DNA of 64,000 nt from Streptococcus penaeicida (GCF_002887775.1 NZ_LOCM01000030.1:62001-126000), one strand, 5' to 3'. Shown: positions 9,544-19,663, counted from the stretch's first letter. The notes: generated by a model from the letters alone, not told the origin. Translations and numbers: made by a program.

Positions 9544-9861
9544 CAGTTCAAAATATTAATCCCGTAAAAGCATCGAAATTGAAAATAGAGCACTAGTTCT
9601 AAAGTATTTCCTTTTTCTCAAAATAATTTATACACTTTTTTGAGAAAAAATGAGATTTTGAAATGAAAAAACGAATGAAAATAAGTAATAAGCTATAAAA
9701 GTCCTCCTTACCCTCTTTACTTTTGTCTGATAATTCTTGAAATAGAGTTGACTTACTGCTCAACAATTAGCATAAAAAAGAGAAAAAATTATAAATATAA
9801 GACTATGCAAAAAGGATTTTTGCGAAGTGAAAGTGATGGCCATACAGTATCCCTTTAGGGT
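9544..9861. other. AT-rich stretch with no gene
   Basis: No open frame with an RBS is visible. A possible promoter-like TTGACT occurs at about 9748, but no transcript unit is obvious. This may be where PTS genes found in related loci were lost. Confidence 0.4.
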
Positions 9862-9891
9862 TTGACAGTCGTAAGAGAGGCTTGTTATACT
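9862..9891 (+). promoter_or_regulatory. Strong promoter of the triple RidA gene
   Basis: -35 TTGACA (9862-9867), 18-base spacer, -10 TATACT (9886-9891), preceded by TGT as an extended -10. This is close to consensus and fits the high codon bias of the gene. Confidence 0.8.
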
Positions 9892-9896
9892 GACAA

Positions 9897-9953
9897 ATGT
9901 AACCGCTTGCGGATACGGGATTACTTAAGCTTTTTAGAGTAAAAGCGCTTGCT
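9897..9953 (+). promoter_or_regulatory. Two cre (CcpA) sites in the ridA leader
   Basis: ATGTAACCGCTTGCG at 9897-9911 fits the cre consensus WTGNAANCGNWNNCW at all but the last base, and GTAAAAGCGCTTGCT at 9939-9953 fits with two mismatches. Both lie just downstream of the -10 box, the position where CcpA represses transcription. Confidence 0.7.
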
Positions 9954-10003
9954 TTAAACTTAAGGGTTCATCAAAAAACTTAAATCTAAAGGAGAATTAA
10001 TGC

Positions 10004-11272
10004 ATGAGCGTTAATAACGAAGTCTTAGCAAGAAGTACAGAACTTGCTCCTAAAACTCTAGGATCTCATACTGTAGCATTTTCACACTACAACAACTTTT
10101 CAGCACAATTACCAGTTGAAGCAAAAACAGGTAAATTGGTTGAAGGTGGTATAAAAGAACAAGCTCAACAATGTTTCAAAAACTTGAAGACTGTTGTTGA
10201 AAGCATTGACCACGTCCTTACTGACGTTGTAAGACTAACTATTTTTGTTACAGATATTCAAGACCTTGATGCTGTTAACCTAGTTCAAACTGAATTCTTC
10301 CCAACATATGCACCTGCTCGTACAGTTATGGCAGTAGCTTCATTACCAATGGGAGCTAAAGTGCAAATGGATGCTATCATCTCTAACGGTGAGGGAACTA
10401 TTCCAAATGCTCCTCAAGCAGGCGATTTAATCAAATTAACAAACAACACTTACAATGCTCCTGTTTCAGCTTTATCAACTCAAACAGTAGCCTTCTCACA
10501 CTATAACAACGTAACTGCTCAATTACCAATTGATCCTAAAACAGGTCGTTTGGCAATTGGTGGTGTTAAAGAACAAGCTATCCAATGTTTGAAAAACATC
10601 AAAGCTGTTCTTGAAAGTATCGATGTACCACTTGATGATGTTGTTAAAATGAATGTTTACCTAACTAACTTAGCAGATCTTGACGCAGTTAATGAAGTAT
10701 ACAAAACATTCTTACCAGATTCAGGTATTGCGCGTGCTGTCAATTATTTACCAGCTCGTACTGTTGTTCCAGTTGCTGCTCTTGAAATGGGTGCATTAGT
10801 TCAAATGGAAGCAACTGTATCACACGGTGATGGTACTCCTCCACAAGCAATCGAAGACCGTCATGGCCTTATCATTGAACACTCTAACACTGAAAAAGCT
10901 CCTAAATGTGACTATTCTAGCCAAACAGTAGCTTTCTCACACTACAACCACATTTCAGGTCAACTTCCAGTTGATGCAACAAGTGGTGAATTAGTTGCTG
11001 GCGGTGTTAAAGAGCAAGCTCAAAAAGCCTTCGATCACATCCAAGCAATCATCGAAAGTGTAGATCACGTGATGGCAGATGTTGTTAAAATCAACGTATA
11101 CATGACTGACCTTAATGATATGGCTGCAGTAGAAGAAGTCTTCTCAGCAATCTTTGCTGAAACAAAACCAGCCCTTCGTTTCGTAGGTGTTTCTGAATTA
11201 CCAAAAGGTGCTTCAGTTCAAATCGACGCAACAGTTGGTAACGCTGAAGGAACTCCTCCAGTTGTTAAATAA
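10004..11272 (+). CDS. Three-domain RidA (YjgF/YER057c/UK114) family protein
   Basis: 422 residues made of three RidA domains in tandem, starting near residues 23, 161 and 308, each opening with TVAFSHYN. RidA proteins are normally about 130 residues and form trimers with active sites between subunits; they hydrolyse reactive enamine/imine intermediates such as 2-aminoacrylate. Here one chain holds three units. The conserved arginine of RidA corresponds to R106 and R252 in domains 1 and 2; domain 3 has Leu-Arg (391-392), shifted by one. The acidic residue near the end of each unit is D, E and D. Codon use is highly biased, the RBS AAAGGAG is ideal, and two cre sites imply glucose repression. 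It is a monocistronic gene inside the PFL2 locus. Confidence 0.9.
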   Translation: MSVNNEVLARSTELAPKTLGSHTVAFSHYNNFSAQLPVEAKTGKLVEGGIKEQAQQCFKNLKTVVESIDHVLTDVVRLTIFVTDIQDLDAVNLVQTEFFPTYAPARTVMAVASLPMGAKVQMDAIISNGEGTIPNAPQAGDLIKLTNNTYNAPVSALSTQTVAFSHYNNVTAQLPIDPKTGRLAIGGVKEQAIQCLKNIKAVLESIDVPLDDVVKMNVYLTNLADLDAVNEVYKTFLPDSGIARAVNYLPARTVVPVAALEMGALVQMEATVSHGDGTPPQAIEDRHGLIIEHSNTEKAPKCDYSSQTVAFSHYNHISGQLPVDATSGELVAGGVKEQAQKAFDHIQAIIESVDHVMADVVKINVYMTDLNDMAAVEEVFSAIFAETKPALRFVGVSELPKGASVQIDATVGNAEGTPPVVK

Positions 11273-11333
11273 TCATCTTACCTTCTGCGTAAGCATAAAA
11301 TGATTTCCGAAATTACCCCTTCGGATAATAGCT

Positions 11334-11364
11334 AAAGTAATGCACAATTGTGCATTACTTTTTT
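11334..11364 (+). terminator. ridA terminator, a 28-bp perfect palindrome
   Basis: 11334-11361 is perfectly self-complementary around AATT and is followed by Ts. Its centre (11341-11354) is TGCACAATTGTGCA, a near copy of the site after sorC. Confidence 0.8.
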
Positions 11365-11408
11365 CTTTTGTTTAATTCCTCACCCTTTCGAAAAATAGGC
11401 TTCTAATA

Positions 11409-11449
11409 TGGTAAAATAGTTACGAACGAAAGAAAAATAATTACGAATG
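11409..11449 (+). promoter_or_regulatory. Promoter and direct-repeat operator of the glycyl radical enzyme gene
   Basis: Extended -10 TGGTAAAAT (about 11409-11417) is followed by TTACGAACG (11420-11428) and TTACGAATG (11441-11449), 21 bp apart. The repeats cover the transcription start. They match, in sequence and spacing, the repeats between the activase and DeoR genes, so both transcripts are probably controlled by one regulator. Confidence 0.6.
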
Positions 11450-11464
11450 CAAAGAGGTGTAGCT

Positions 11465-13868
11465 ATGACAGCATATTTTGGTCAATTGACAGAACGAATG
11501 AACCATTACCGAGAAGATGTTTTAACTAAAAAGCCTTATATTGATGCGGAACGGGCATTATTGGTAACTGAAACCTACAAGAAACACATGGATAAGCCAG
11601 CTAATCTTAAACGTGCTTACATGTTACAAAACATCTTGGAAAACATGTCCATCTACATTGAAGAAGATAGCTTGATAGCAGGTAACCAAGCATCGTCTAA
11701 TAAGGATGCCCCAATCTTTCCAGAATATACCTTAGACTTTGTCATGAAAGAACTGGACTTGTTTGAAAAACGAGACGGTGATGTCTTTTATATTACTGAA
11801 GAAACCAAAGAGCAATTGCGTTCAATTGCCCCTTTCTGGGAAAACAACAATTTGCGGGCGCGTGCAGGGGCTCTCTTACCTAAAGAAGTAGATGTTTACA
11901 TGGAAACAGGCTTCTTTGGTATGGAAGGCAAAATGAATTCCGGGGATGCTCACCTTGCTGTTAATTATCAAAAATTATTAGAATTTGGTCTCAAAGGCTT
12001 TGAAGAAAGAGCCCGTGCAGCCAAAGATGCCTTGGATTTGACAGTTCCTGAAAATATCTATAAATATCATTTTTACGACTCAGTCTTCATCGTCATTGAT
12101 GCCGTCAAAACATACGCTAGCCGTTACGCTGACTTGGCTCGTCAATTGGCGAAAAAGGCTACTGGGAATCGCCAAGCTGAATTGTTAGAGATTGCCAAAA
12201 TATGTGATAAGGTCCCTTATCAACCAGCTGAAACCTTTGCTGAAGCTGTCCAGTCCGTTTGGTTCATCCAGTGCATTCTCCAGATAGAATCCAATGGCCA
12301 TTCCCTCTCCTATGGTCGCTTTGACCAATACATGTACCCATATGTCAAAGCTGATTTAGAAGCAGGCCGCGAGACAGAAGACTCTATTGTTGAACGCTTG
12401 ACCAACCTTTGGATCAAGACCCTTACCATCAATAAAGTGCGTAGCCAATCCCATACCTTCTCATCAGCAGGTAGCCCACTCTATCAAAACGTAACCATTG
12501 GCGGTCAAACTAGAGACAAGAAGGATGCTGTTAATCCACTTTCTTACTTGGTATTACGCAGTGTGGCCCAAACAAAATTGCCACAACCTAACCTAACTGT
12601 TCGTTATCACAAAGGTTTGGACAACCGTTTCATGAATGAATGTATCGAAGTCATGAAACTGGGATTTGGGATGCCGGCCTTCAACAATGATGAAATTATC
12701 ATTCCTTCCTTTATCAAAAAAGGTGTTTTGGAAGATGATGCCTATGACTATTCAGCTATCGGCTGTGTCGAAACGGCTGTTCCAGGCAAATGGGGTTACC
12801 GTTGTACTGGTATGAGTTATATCAATTTCCCTAAAATCTTATTGATTACTATGAATGATGGAATTGATCCTTCATCAGGCAAACGCTTTGCTAAGGGGCA
12901 TGGCCATTTTACTCAAATGAGTTCTTATGCAGAGCTGAAAGCAGCCTTTGATGAAACCCTACGGGAAATCACCCGCATGAGTGTTATCGTTGAAAATGCT
13001 ATCGATTTAGGCTTAGAAGCAGAAGTGCCAGATATCCTTTGTTCAGCCCTTACAGACGATTGTATTGGTCGCGGTAAGACTTTAAAAGAAGGCGGAGCAG
13101 TCTATGACTTCATTTCTGGCTTGCAAGTTGGAATCGCCAACCTCTCTGACTCTCTAGCTGCGCTGAAAAAATTAGTCTTCGAAGAAAACAAGCTAAGTAC
13201 GGAAGAATTATGGCATGCTTGGAAACCGACTTTGCCGGTGACCGTGGTGAAGAAATCCGCCAAATGCTGATTAATGATGCTCCTAAATACGGAAACGACG
13301 ATGATTACGCCGATAGTTTAGTGGTTGAAGCTTATGACACTTATGTGGATGAAATTGCTAAATATCCTAACACTCGTTATGGGCGGGGACCTATTGGTGG
13401 CATTCGTTATTCAGGTACCTCATCGATTTCAGCCAACGTCGCCAAGGTAAAGGTACCCTAGCAACCCCAGATGGCCGTCATTCAGGAACACCATTAGCAG
13501 AAGGATGCTCCCCTGAGCACAGTATGGACAAAAAAGGCCCTACCTCTGTGCTTAAATCAGTTGCCAAATTACCAACGGATGAAATTGTTGGTGGTGTCCT
13601 CTTGAATCAAAAGGTCAATCCGCAAACCTTGGCGAAAGAGGAAGACGTGGTTAAACTCATGGCCTTGTTGAGAACCTTCTTCAACCGTCTGCACGGCTAC
13701 CATATTCAATACAATGTGGTTTCAAGAGAAACTTTAATTGATGCCCAAAAACATCCGGAAAAACACCGCGATTTAATTGTGCGCGTGGCGGGTTACTCAG
13801 CCTTCTTCAACGTTCTTTCTAAAGCAACTCAGGATGATATTATTGAACGAACAGAACATACTTTATAG
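11465..13868 (+). pseudogene. Glycyl radical enzyme of the PFL2/PflD type, two frameshifts
   Basis: Restored length is about 801 residues, close to E. coli YbiW, which it resembles throughout. The active-site loop reads GCVETAVPGKWGYR (Cys about residue 434), the GCVE type seen in dehydratase-like members rather than the CC of true PFL. The glycyl-radical loop RVAGYSAFF is near the C-terminus (Gly codon 13791-13793). The frame breaks twice: a T is missing at 13219-13220 (restoring ELWHALETDFAG) and a G at about 13441 (restoring SANVGQGKGTLATPDG). No other stops occur. Start ATG 11465 has RBS AGAGGTG. The substrate is not known; true pyruvate cleavage is doubtful. It pairs with the activase at 6695 and the aldolase downstream. 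Confidence 0.9.
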
Positions 13869-13883
13869 GAGATAGTGATAAAA

Positions 13884-14552
13884 ATGGAATACATGTTAGA
13901 TACTTTGAATTTAGATGAGATTAAAAAATGGAGTCGCATTTTACCTCTTGCTGGTGTGACATCTAATCCGACAATTGCTAAAAAAGAAGGTGACATCGAT
14001 TTCTTTGAACGCATTAAAGAAGTTCGGGCGATTGTTGGTGACCAGGCTTCTATCCATGTCCAGGTCGTTGCCCAGGATTACGAGGGTATTCTCAAGGATG
14101 CGGCTAAGATTCGTCAAGAATGCGGTGATAGTATTTTTGTCAAAGTTCCGGTTACCCAAGAGGGCTTGGCGGCTATTAAGACGCTTAAAGCAGATGGCTA
14201 TCATATTACGGCAACAGCTATTTACAGCACCTTCCAAGGTTTGTTAGTAATCGAGGCCGGAGCTGATTATTTAGCGCCCTATTATAATCGCATGGAAAAT
14301 CTTAACATTGACGCGGAAGCTGTGATTGGACAATTATCAGAAGCTATTGATCGGGATTGCTCAGAAAGTAAAATCTTAGCAGCCTCATTCAAAAATATCG
14401 GTCAAATCAATAAAGCCTTCGCCTTAGGTGCCCAAGCGATTACCGCTGGACCAGATGTCTTTGAAGCTGGATTTGTCATGCCTTCCATCCAAAAAGCTGT
14501 CGACGACTTTGGTAAAGATTGGCAGGCCATTCATGGTCAGAATTGTATTTAG
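13884..14552 (+). CDS. Fructose-6-phosphate aldolase-like protein (transaldolase/TalC family)
   Basis: About 222 residues from the ATG at 13884; a GTG at 13875 is too close to the AGGAGA at 13867-13872 to be preferred. It is a small TIM-barrel transaldolase: [13 protein letters not shown] near the N-terminus, the Schiff-base lysine in VKVPVT, and ITATAIY and GPDVFEAG farther on. Members of this subgroup (FSA/MipB) cleave or form fructose 6-phosphate-like ketoses. Linkage of this family to glycyl radical enzymes of the YbiW/PflD kind is seen in enteric bacteria and streptococci. A glycerol dehydrogenase gene often found next to it is absent here. Confidence 0.9.
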   Translation: MEYMLDTLNLDEIKKWSRILPLAGVTSNPTIAKKEGDIDFFERIKEVRAIVGDQASIHVQVVAQDYEGILKDAAKIRQECGDSIFVKVPVTQEGLAAIKTLKADGYHITATAIYSTFQGLLVIEAGADYLAPYYNRMENLNIDAEAVIGQLSEAIDRDCSESKILAASFKNIGQINKAFALGAQAITAGPDVFEAGFVMPSIQKAVDDFGKDWQAIHGQNCI

Positions 14553-14584
14553 GAATGGGGTTAATCTAAAGATAAGTTTGACTC

Positions 14585-14614
14585 AATCTCCCTTCAGAAG
14601 AAGGGGGATTTTTT
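14585..14614 (+). terminator. Terminator of the PFL2/aldolase operon
   Basis: AATCTCCCTTC (14585-14595) pairs with GAAGGGGGATT (14600-14610) through one G-U pair, followed by Ts. Confidence 0.85.
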
Positions 14615-14684
14615 GATTGATGAAAAATGAACAAAATTTGTCGATAAAAGATAAATTATCGGAAAAAATAAAAAAATTAAAAAA

Positions 14685-14738
14685 TTTACAATATTTTTAC
14701 AAAAAACATACGGGAAATTTATAGTTGCTCGCTATACT
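14685..14738 (+). promoter_or_regulatory. Pho-box-like promoter of the SMR/ABC/PHP operon
   Basis: Hexamer slots at 11-bp steps: TTTACA (14685), TTTACA (14696), CATACG (14707), TTTATA (14718). The -10 TATACT begins at 14733, 15 bp after the start of the last hexamer. No -35 consensus is present. The geometry is the same as at 25744 and 26021, the latter preceding an alkaline phosphatase, so a PhoP/PhoB-type response regulator is the likely activator. Confidence 0.65.
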
Positions 14739-14766
14739 TGAATTAGATGAAAAAAAGGAGAGGACA

Positions 14767-15084
14767 ATGGCCTTCTATTATTTGCTCTTTGCCATTATTG
14801 CAGAGATTATTGCGACGTCAACTTTAAAGTTGACCAAAGGCTTTACCTTACTATGGCCTAGTCTCTTTTGTAGTTTAGTCTATATGGTATGTCACTATTA
14901 CTTTGCCAAAGCAGTTCAGGAACTCAATTTAGGTGTTGCTTATGCTTTATGGTGTGGATTAGGGATACTCCTGACAGTTTTTGTTTCCTTAGCTTTCTAT
15001 AAGGAAAGCCTTTCCCTGACGGGGTTAATAGGAATACTACTGATTTTATCTGGTTGTCTCTTAGTCAATTTAGGAGGAAGTTAA
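14767..15084 (+). CDS. SMR family (EmrE-like) transporter
   Basis: 105 residues with four membrane segments, the size and layout of small multidrug resistance exporters. The essential glutamate is in the first segment (FAIIAEIIATSTLK), and the conserved LGVAYALWCGLGI is in the third. The start is ATG 14767 with AAGGAGAGG ahead; longer upstream frames lack an RBS. It is the first gene after the Pho-like promoter and its stop is only 3 bases before the ABC permease, so it belongs to the import operon. SMR proteins export quaternary cations, so it might remove a head group such as choline released from an imported phosphodiester. That role is a guess from context. Confidence 0.85.
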   Translation: MAFYYLLFAIIAEIIATSTLKLTKGFTLLWPSLFCSLVYMVCHYYFAKAVQELNLGVAYALWCGLGILLTVFVSLAFYKESLSLTGLIGILLILSGCLLVNLGGS

Positions 15085-15087
15085 TTC

Positions 15088-15971
15088 ATGACGATAGCAA
15101 ACAGTCGCTTCAAAAATGCTCTATTAGTAGCACTTTTTGTACTACCGGCTTTTATTCCCTTGTTCATATTTTGGATCTATCCCATTTTAAGAACATTTTG
15201 GTTAAGTTTTACTGACTGGAACTTTATGACACCAGAATATCAAATGGTTTTATTTGATAATTACAAGAGTTTATTCTCGGATACACGCTTCTATGCAGCC
15301 TTGATGAATACCTTGGTCTTTACCTTGGTACTTTAGCCCCAACCATAATTGGAGGCTTAGTTTTAGCCATGCTATTACAAAAGAAGATGGCAGGTTCAGG
15401 CCTCTTTAAATTCATACTCTTTTCACCATGGATTACGCCTACGGTCGCGATTTCGATTGTTTGGACTTGGATTTATGATCCAAAAAGTGGTTTTGCCAAC
15501 CTGATTCTTCGTTTCTTGCATATGCCTGAATTGGAATGGCTGAAGAGTTCCCAGACAGCCATGTTAGCTGTCATTATAGTAACTGTCTGGAAGAGTTTGG
15601 GCTATGCCATGATTTTTTACTTGTCAGCCTTAGAAAAAGTTCCAAAGGATATCTACGAAGCAAGTTCACTAGATGGTGCCAAATCGTGGCGACAATTCAT
15701 CGATATGACACTTCCAAGTATTTCACCGACGACTTTTTTCTTAATGATTATCACCATGGTAAATTCCTTGCAAGCCTATGACCAAATTCAGATTTTAACA
15801 CAAGGTGGTCCAAGTGGTAGTACTAGAACCTTACTTTACATGTATTACCAACTCGGTTTTGAAGAATATAATATGGGACAAGCTACAGCAATTGCCGTCA
15901 TCATGGTATTGATTACTATTGTTCTATCTTATATGCAATTTGTGGGATCGAAAAAATGGGTTCATTATTAA
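15088..15971 (+). pseudogene. ABC transporter permease (UgpA/MalF type), frameshifted
   Basis: The two fragments join into a 294-residue binding-protein-dependent permease with six membrane segments. The first fragment starts at ATG 15088 and stops at 15336 after NTLVFTLVL. One T missing from the T run at about 15332-15334 restores LLAPTIIGGLVLAMLLQKK and the second fragment. The EAA loop is present (DIYEASSLDGAKSWRQFIDM), which contacts the ATPase. It is the partner of the permease encoded next and of the lipoprotein at 16848. The break is a single base, with conserved sequence on both sides. Confidence 0.85.
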
Positions 15972-15980
15972 GGAGAAATC

Positions 15981-16833
15981 ATGGAAAACCAAAAAAGCTT
16001 TGATGCAACGACTCTCTTGGGAGGGCTCCTTAAATGGGTCGTTCTGATTGCCGTTAGTATTTTCACCGCCTTCCCCTTTTTATGGATGATTATTAGTTCC
16101 TTAAAAACAAAGGCTGAAGTCATGAATACGGATGTCTTCTGGCCAAATTCCCCACAGTGTCGAATTTTACAGAAGTCCTCACAAATTCCCCTATTCCTCT
16201 TTATATTTGGAATAGTTTATGGACATCATTAGTCATTGTCCTCATTCAAATTATCACTGGTGCCATGTTGGCCTACGCTTTAGTTTTTCTAAAGTTTAGA
16301 GGTCGACATCTCATATTTGCCATTGTTATGGGTACCTACATGTTACCTGCGGCAGCAACCTATATTCCAAGTTACATCATATTATCAAAAGGGGGATGTT
16401 AAATACATTAACAGGTCTTATTGTCTCAAGCACGATTAGCATTTTTGGGATATTTCTTCTCAGACAGGCTTTCATGCAAGTACCAAAAACACTGATTGAA
16501 GCTTCACGCATGGACGGTGCTTCACATTTCCGAGTTTTATGGGAAATTGTTTGTCCTATGACAAAATCTTCATTTATAACTTTTGGTTTGATGAGTTTCA
16601 TCGCAGCTTATAACTCTTATATGTGGCCATCATTGATTACCAATGATCAACCAAAATATTTGGTCTCACAAGGGTTAAGAAGCTATTTTATCGAAGGCGG
16701 TGCCTACGGGACGGAATGGGCCAAGGTAATGGCAGCCAGTGCTGTAATTGTCTTACCCTTGTTGATAATATTTGCATTCACTCAAAAATGGTTTATTAAT
16801 GGAATTGGTGGCGACACCGGAGTAAAAGGATAA
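15981..16833 (+). pseudogene. ABC transporter permease (UgpE/MalG type), two frameshifts
   Basis: Restored length is 284 residues. The gene breaks at about 16158-16160, where one G is missing (restoring NSPQWSNFTEVLTN), and again in the five-G run just before 16396, where one G is missing (restoring SKGGMLNTLTG). The fragments together give six membrane segments and an EAA loop (TLIEASRMDGASHFRVLWEIV). It follows the first permease by 9 bases, with AAGGAG as RBS. It is the second inner-membrane subunit of the same importer. Confidence 0.85.
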
Positions 16834-16847
16834 AAAGGAAAGAAAAA

Positions 16848-18155
16848 ATGAAAAAGAATCTTCTATCACTTGCAGCAGTTGGTTTATTAAGTACAGTCGT
16901 TTTATCAGCATGTGGCTCATCTTCATCAGCACCAAAAACAAAAGACGGTAAAGTCGAAGTTGAATTTTGGTTTGCTGGCGGTAAAACAGCCGTGAACGTT
17001 TGGAAAGACATTATCAAAGATTACAACGCATCACAAGATAAATATGAAATTAAAGTTGTCACACAAGCAGATTACGACGAAACTTATACTAAATTACAAG
17101 CAGCTGTTGCTGGTAATAAAGCTCCAGACTTAGTTTTACTAGATGCGGCACCTTCACGTAACCTTAACAATAAAAAAATGTTAGCTGACATCAATGAGTT
17201 AGCTAAAGATGATAAGGACTTTAAAGAAGACAATTACCTTAAAGTATTCGCTGACCAAGGTTTAGATTCTAAAGGCAAACGCTATGGTTTACCAGCTTAT
17301 GGAACTACCCAAGTCATGTACTACAATCAAGCAGCCTTTAAAGCAGCTAATATCCAACCTGACTCTATTAAAACTTGGCAGGATCTTGGAAAAGCAGCTA
17401 AAGCCATCAAAGATACTGGCAAGTTCAAATATGGCTGGGAACCGATGTGGGGTCAATATAACTTGATCGATGCTTCATTGAGTAATGATGCTGAAATGTT
17501 CAGTAAAGATGGTAAAAAAGTAACCATCAACGATGAAAAATGGGTTGCTGTTTGGGAACAATTCCGTGCTTGGATCCATGACGATAAAACCATGGCTGTT
17601 AATTCAGGTGGGCAAGGTTGGGAATATTGGTACAAAACAATTGATGATGTTTTAGGAAACACAGCAGGTGGTTATGTTGGTTCTTCAGGTGACCAAGCAG
17701 ACTTAGATTTCTCAAAAGTTCAAGCTTTTGAACAACCAGCATGGGATGAAGATTCTAAATCAGCACCAGCGGCAGATGCACTTCTTATGGATGTCATGGC
17801 TAAATCAAGTAAAGAAGAACAAAAAGGGGCATACGACTTCATTAAATTCTTTACCAATGTAGAAAACCAAGTTAAATGGACAAAAGAAGTTGGTTATGTA
17901 GCTGTAAATAAAGCCATCACTGAAAACAAAGACTACCAAGCTTATATCAAGGAAAACCCACAAGCAAAAGTACCTTTTGATCAAGCTAAACATGGCTCTG
18001 TCTTACCAATTGATCCAACAGATGGAGCTGTCTATGATGCCTTGAAGATTGCGGCTGATAAAGTTGAACTTGAAAATGTACCAGCCCAAGAAGCTCTTGA
18101 CCAAGCCCAAAAAACAGCTCAGAAGGCTCTTGATAAAGCTTTAGAAAAAAAATAA
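16848..18155 (+). CDS. ABC transporter substrate-binding lipoprotein (UgpB-like, family 1)
   Basis: 435 residues. A lipoprotein signal peptide ends in LSAC with Cys 22 as the lipidation site, so the protein is anchored outside the membrane. The mature part has the family 1 solute-binding fold (EFWFAGGK, then APDLVLLDAAPS, and RYGLPAYGTTQVMYYN). This family binds oligosaccharides, polyols or glycerol-phosphate compounds. The operon's phosphoesterase and phosphatase suggest a phosphorylated ligand. Strong codon bias suggests high expression. The C-terminal helical tail is rich in Ala, Gln and Lys. RBS AAAGGAAAG precedes the ATG. Confidence 0.9.
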   Translation: MKKNLLSLAAVGLLSTVVLSACGSSSSAPKTKDGKVEVEFWFAGGKTAVNVWKDIIKDYNASQDKYEIKVVTQADYDETYTKLQAAVAGNKAPDLVLLDAAPSRNLNNKKMLADINELAKDDKDFKEDNYLKVFADQGLDSKGKRYGLPAYGTTQVMYYNQAAFKAANIQPDSIKTWQDLGKAAKAIKDTGKFKYGWEPMWGQYNLIDASLSNDAEMFSKDGKKVTINDEKWVAVWEQFRAWIHDDKTMAVNSGGQGWEYWYKTIDDVLGNTAGGYVGSSGDQADLDFSKVQAFEQPAWDEDSKSAPAADALLMDVMAKSSKEEQKGAYDFIKFFTNVENQVKWTKEVGYVAVNKAITENKDYQAYIKENPQAKVPFDQAKHGSVLPIDPTDGAVYDALKIAADKVELENVPAQEALDQAQKTAQKALDKALEKK

Positions 18156-18167
18156 AGGAGTTGCCTC

Positions 18168-19663
18168 ATGAATGAAACTTATCATTTCCAATTAAATGAA
18201 GACGATCAGCGTTTGTGTACTGTCCATTTCCAAATGCCCGAGGATTGTAAAGGTATCAGTCTATCCTATACTTTAGAAGCACCTTATACGATGTTAGTCC
18301 TTTTAATGATTAGGGATGATAAGGGAAACCTTCGTTTTCAAAAGCAACTGAGCTACAGTACGCCTCTCATTTCACTTAGTGAGAAGGCAGAGACGACGAC
18401 AATTGGTGGCATTCCTGGCCCTCTGACTCCTGGGACTTGGACAATTGAAGCTATCTACAATCAAGAGTATGGCAAACACTTTGATGAAGAGTTAATCAGT
18501 TTCGACGCTGAGCTGCGCTTTACAGAAAGTAGCATTGAAGAATCCATTTCTGGGCCAATCTGGGTCAACGAAGCCTTTGAATATCGTTATTTAGATACCG
18601 TTAAGATTTATCAAAAAGGTAGAAAATGGTATAAGGGTGATTTTCATACCCATACGCAACTTTCTGACGGTAAAGAATTGTTGCCAACGGTAACTGAGAA
18701 GGTCATAGAAGAAGGTTTGGATTTCTATGTTGCGACAGAGCATAACCTACTTCATACTGGCTGGAATAAGACGCCACTCATGGTTTTACCTGGAATGGAA
18801 ATGACCACAAATTTTGGTCATGCTAATGTCTTTGGCTTAACAAAGAGACCTGAAAGTCTGGATGCTATCATCTTTGAAAGTGGAAAAGAAAATGTCCTTA
18901 ATGCTATTGATGCTTTTATACAAGAATGTCAGGAAAATGATTGGCTTTTTTCAATCAATCATCCCTTCCTCTACAAATGGAAATGGGAATTTAAAGACCT
19001 GGCCTTAGACAGACTTTCTTGTTTAGAAATTATTAATGATCCGACCTATGAACTTGAGCCAAATGCTGAAGGGAAGTTAGCTAATCAACAAGCTGTTGCC
19101 TTAGCTGACCTCCTTTGGTCTCAAGGTTATCGTATTTGTGCTATTGGTGGCAGTGACTCGCATATGCTTAAGGGAGAGTGTTACCCAACGGCTGCTACTC
19201 CATCAGTTCCCGGAGATCCGGCTACTTGGATTTTGATGGATCATCTGTCAGCCTCTCACTTAAAAGACGGCCTTAAAGCATGTAATAGTTATGTGACGCA
19301 TTTTTGCCAAGTTGATGCTCAGTTTACAAGTGATTATGGTGATGAATTAGCTTTTGGTGACATTATGCCCCAGCAAGCTAAGTATTTGGACTATTCCTTG
19401 ACGATTCATAGTAAGAAGAGCTGGAACTATTTTACATCTTAGATGGTCAAACAGTTATACTTGAAGCAGAGGTGGATCAAGATGGTAACCATCAAGTCGC
19501 AGGGAAAGTTAGTCTTAATGAAGTAGACTATCACTGGATTCGTTTTGGGGCTAATACCAAAGACGGGGACTTTAGATTTTATGGTAACCCTATCACTCGT
19601 GGTCATCATATTCCAAAGATTAAAACATTTGGTCAAGCCTGTCAGGAATTGGAGGTGGAATGA
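18168..19663 (+). pseudogene. CehA/McbA-type PHP-domain metal-dependent phosphoesterase, frameshifted
   Basis: Restored length is about 498 residues. An N-terminal beta-sandwich-like domain (1-150) precedes a PHP domain with metal-binding motifs DFHTHTQLSDGK, ATEHNLL, INHPF and GGSDSH, then a C-terminal beta region. The frame stops at 19442; one T missing from the run at 19430-19433 restores WNYFYILDGQTVILE and the reading runs to 19663. No signal peptide is present, so it acts in the cytoplasm on an imported substrate. PHP proteins hydrolyse phosphoesters with a metal centre. The stop overlaps the start of the HAD gene. The substrate is unknown. Confidence 0.85.

Noticed and set aside
11465..13868. 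Programmed ribosomal frameshifting in the glycyl radical enzyme and other broken genes
   Set aside because: No slippery heptamer plus pseudoknot at the sites, and so many genes share the same one-base loss that error or decay is more likely.
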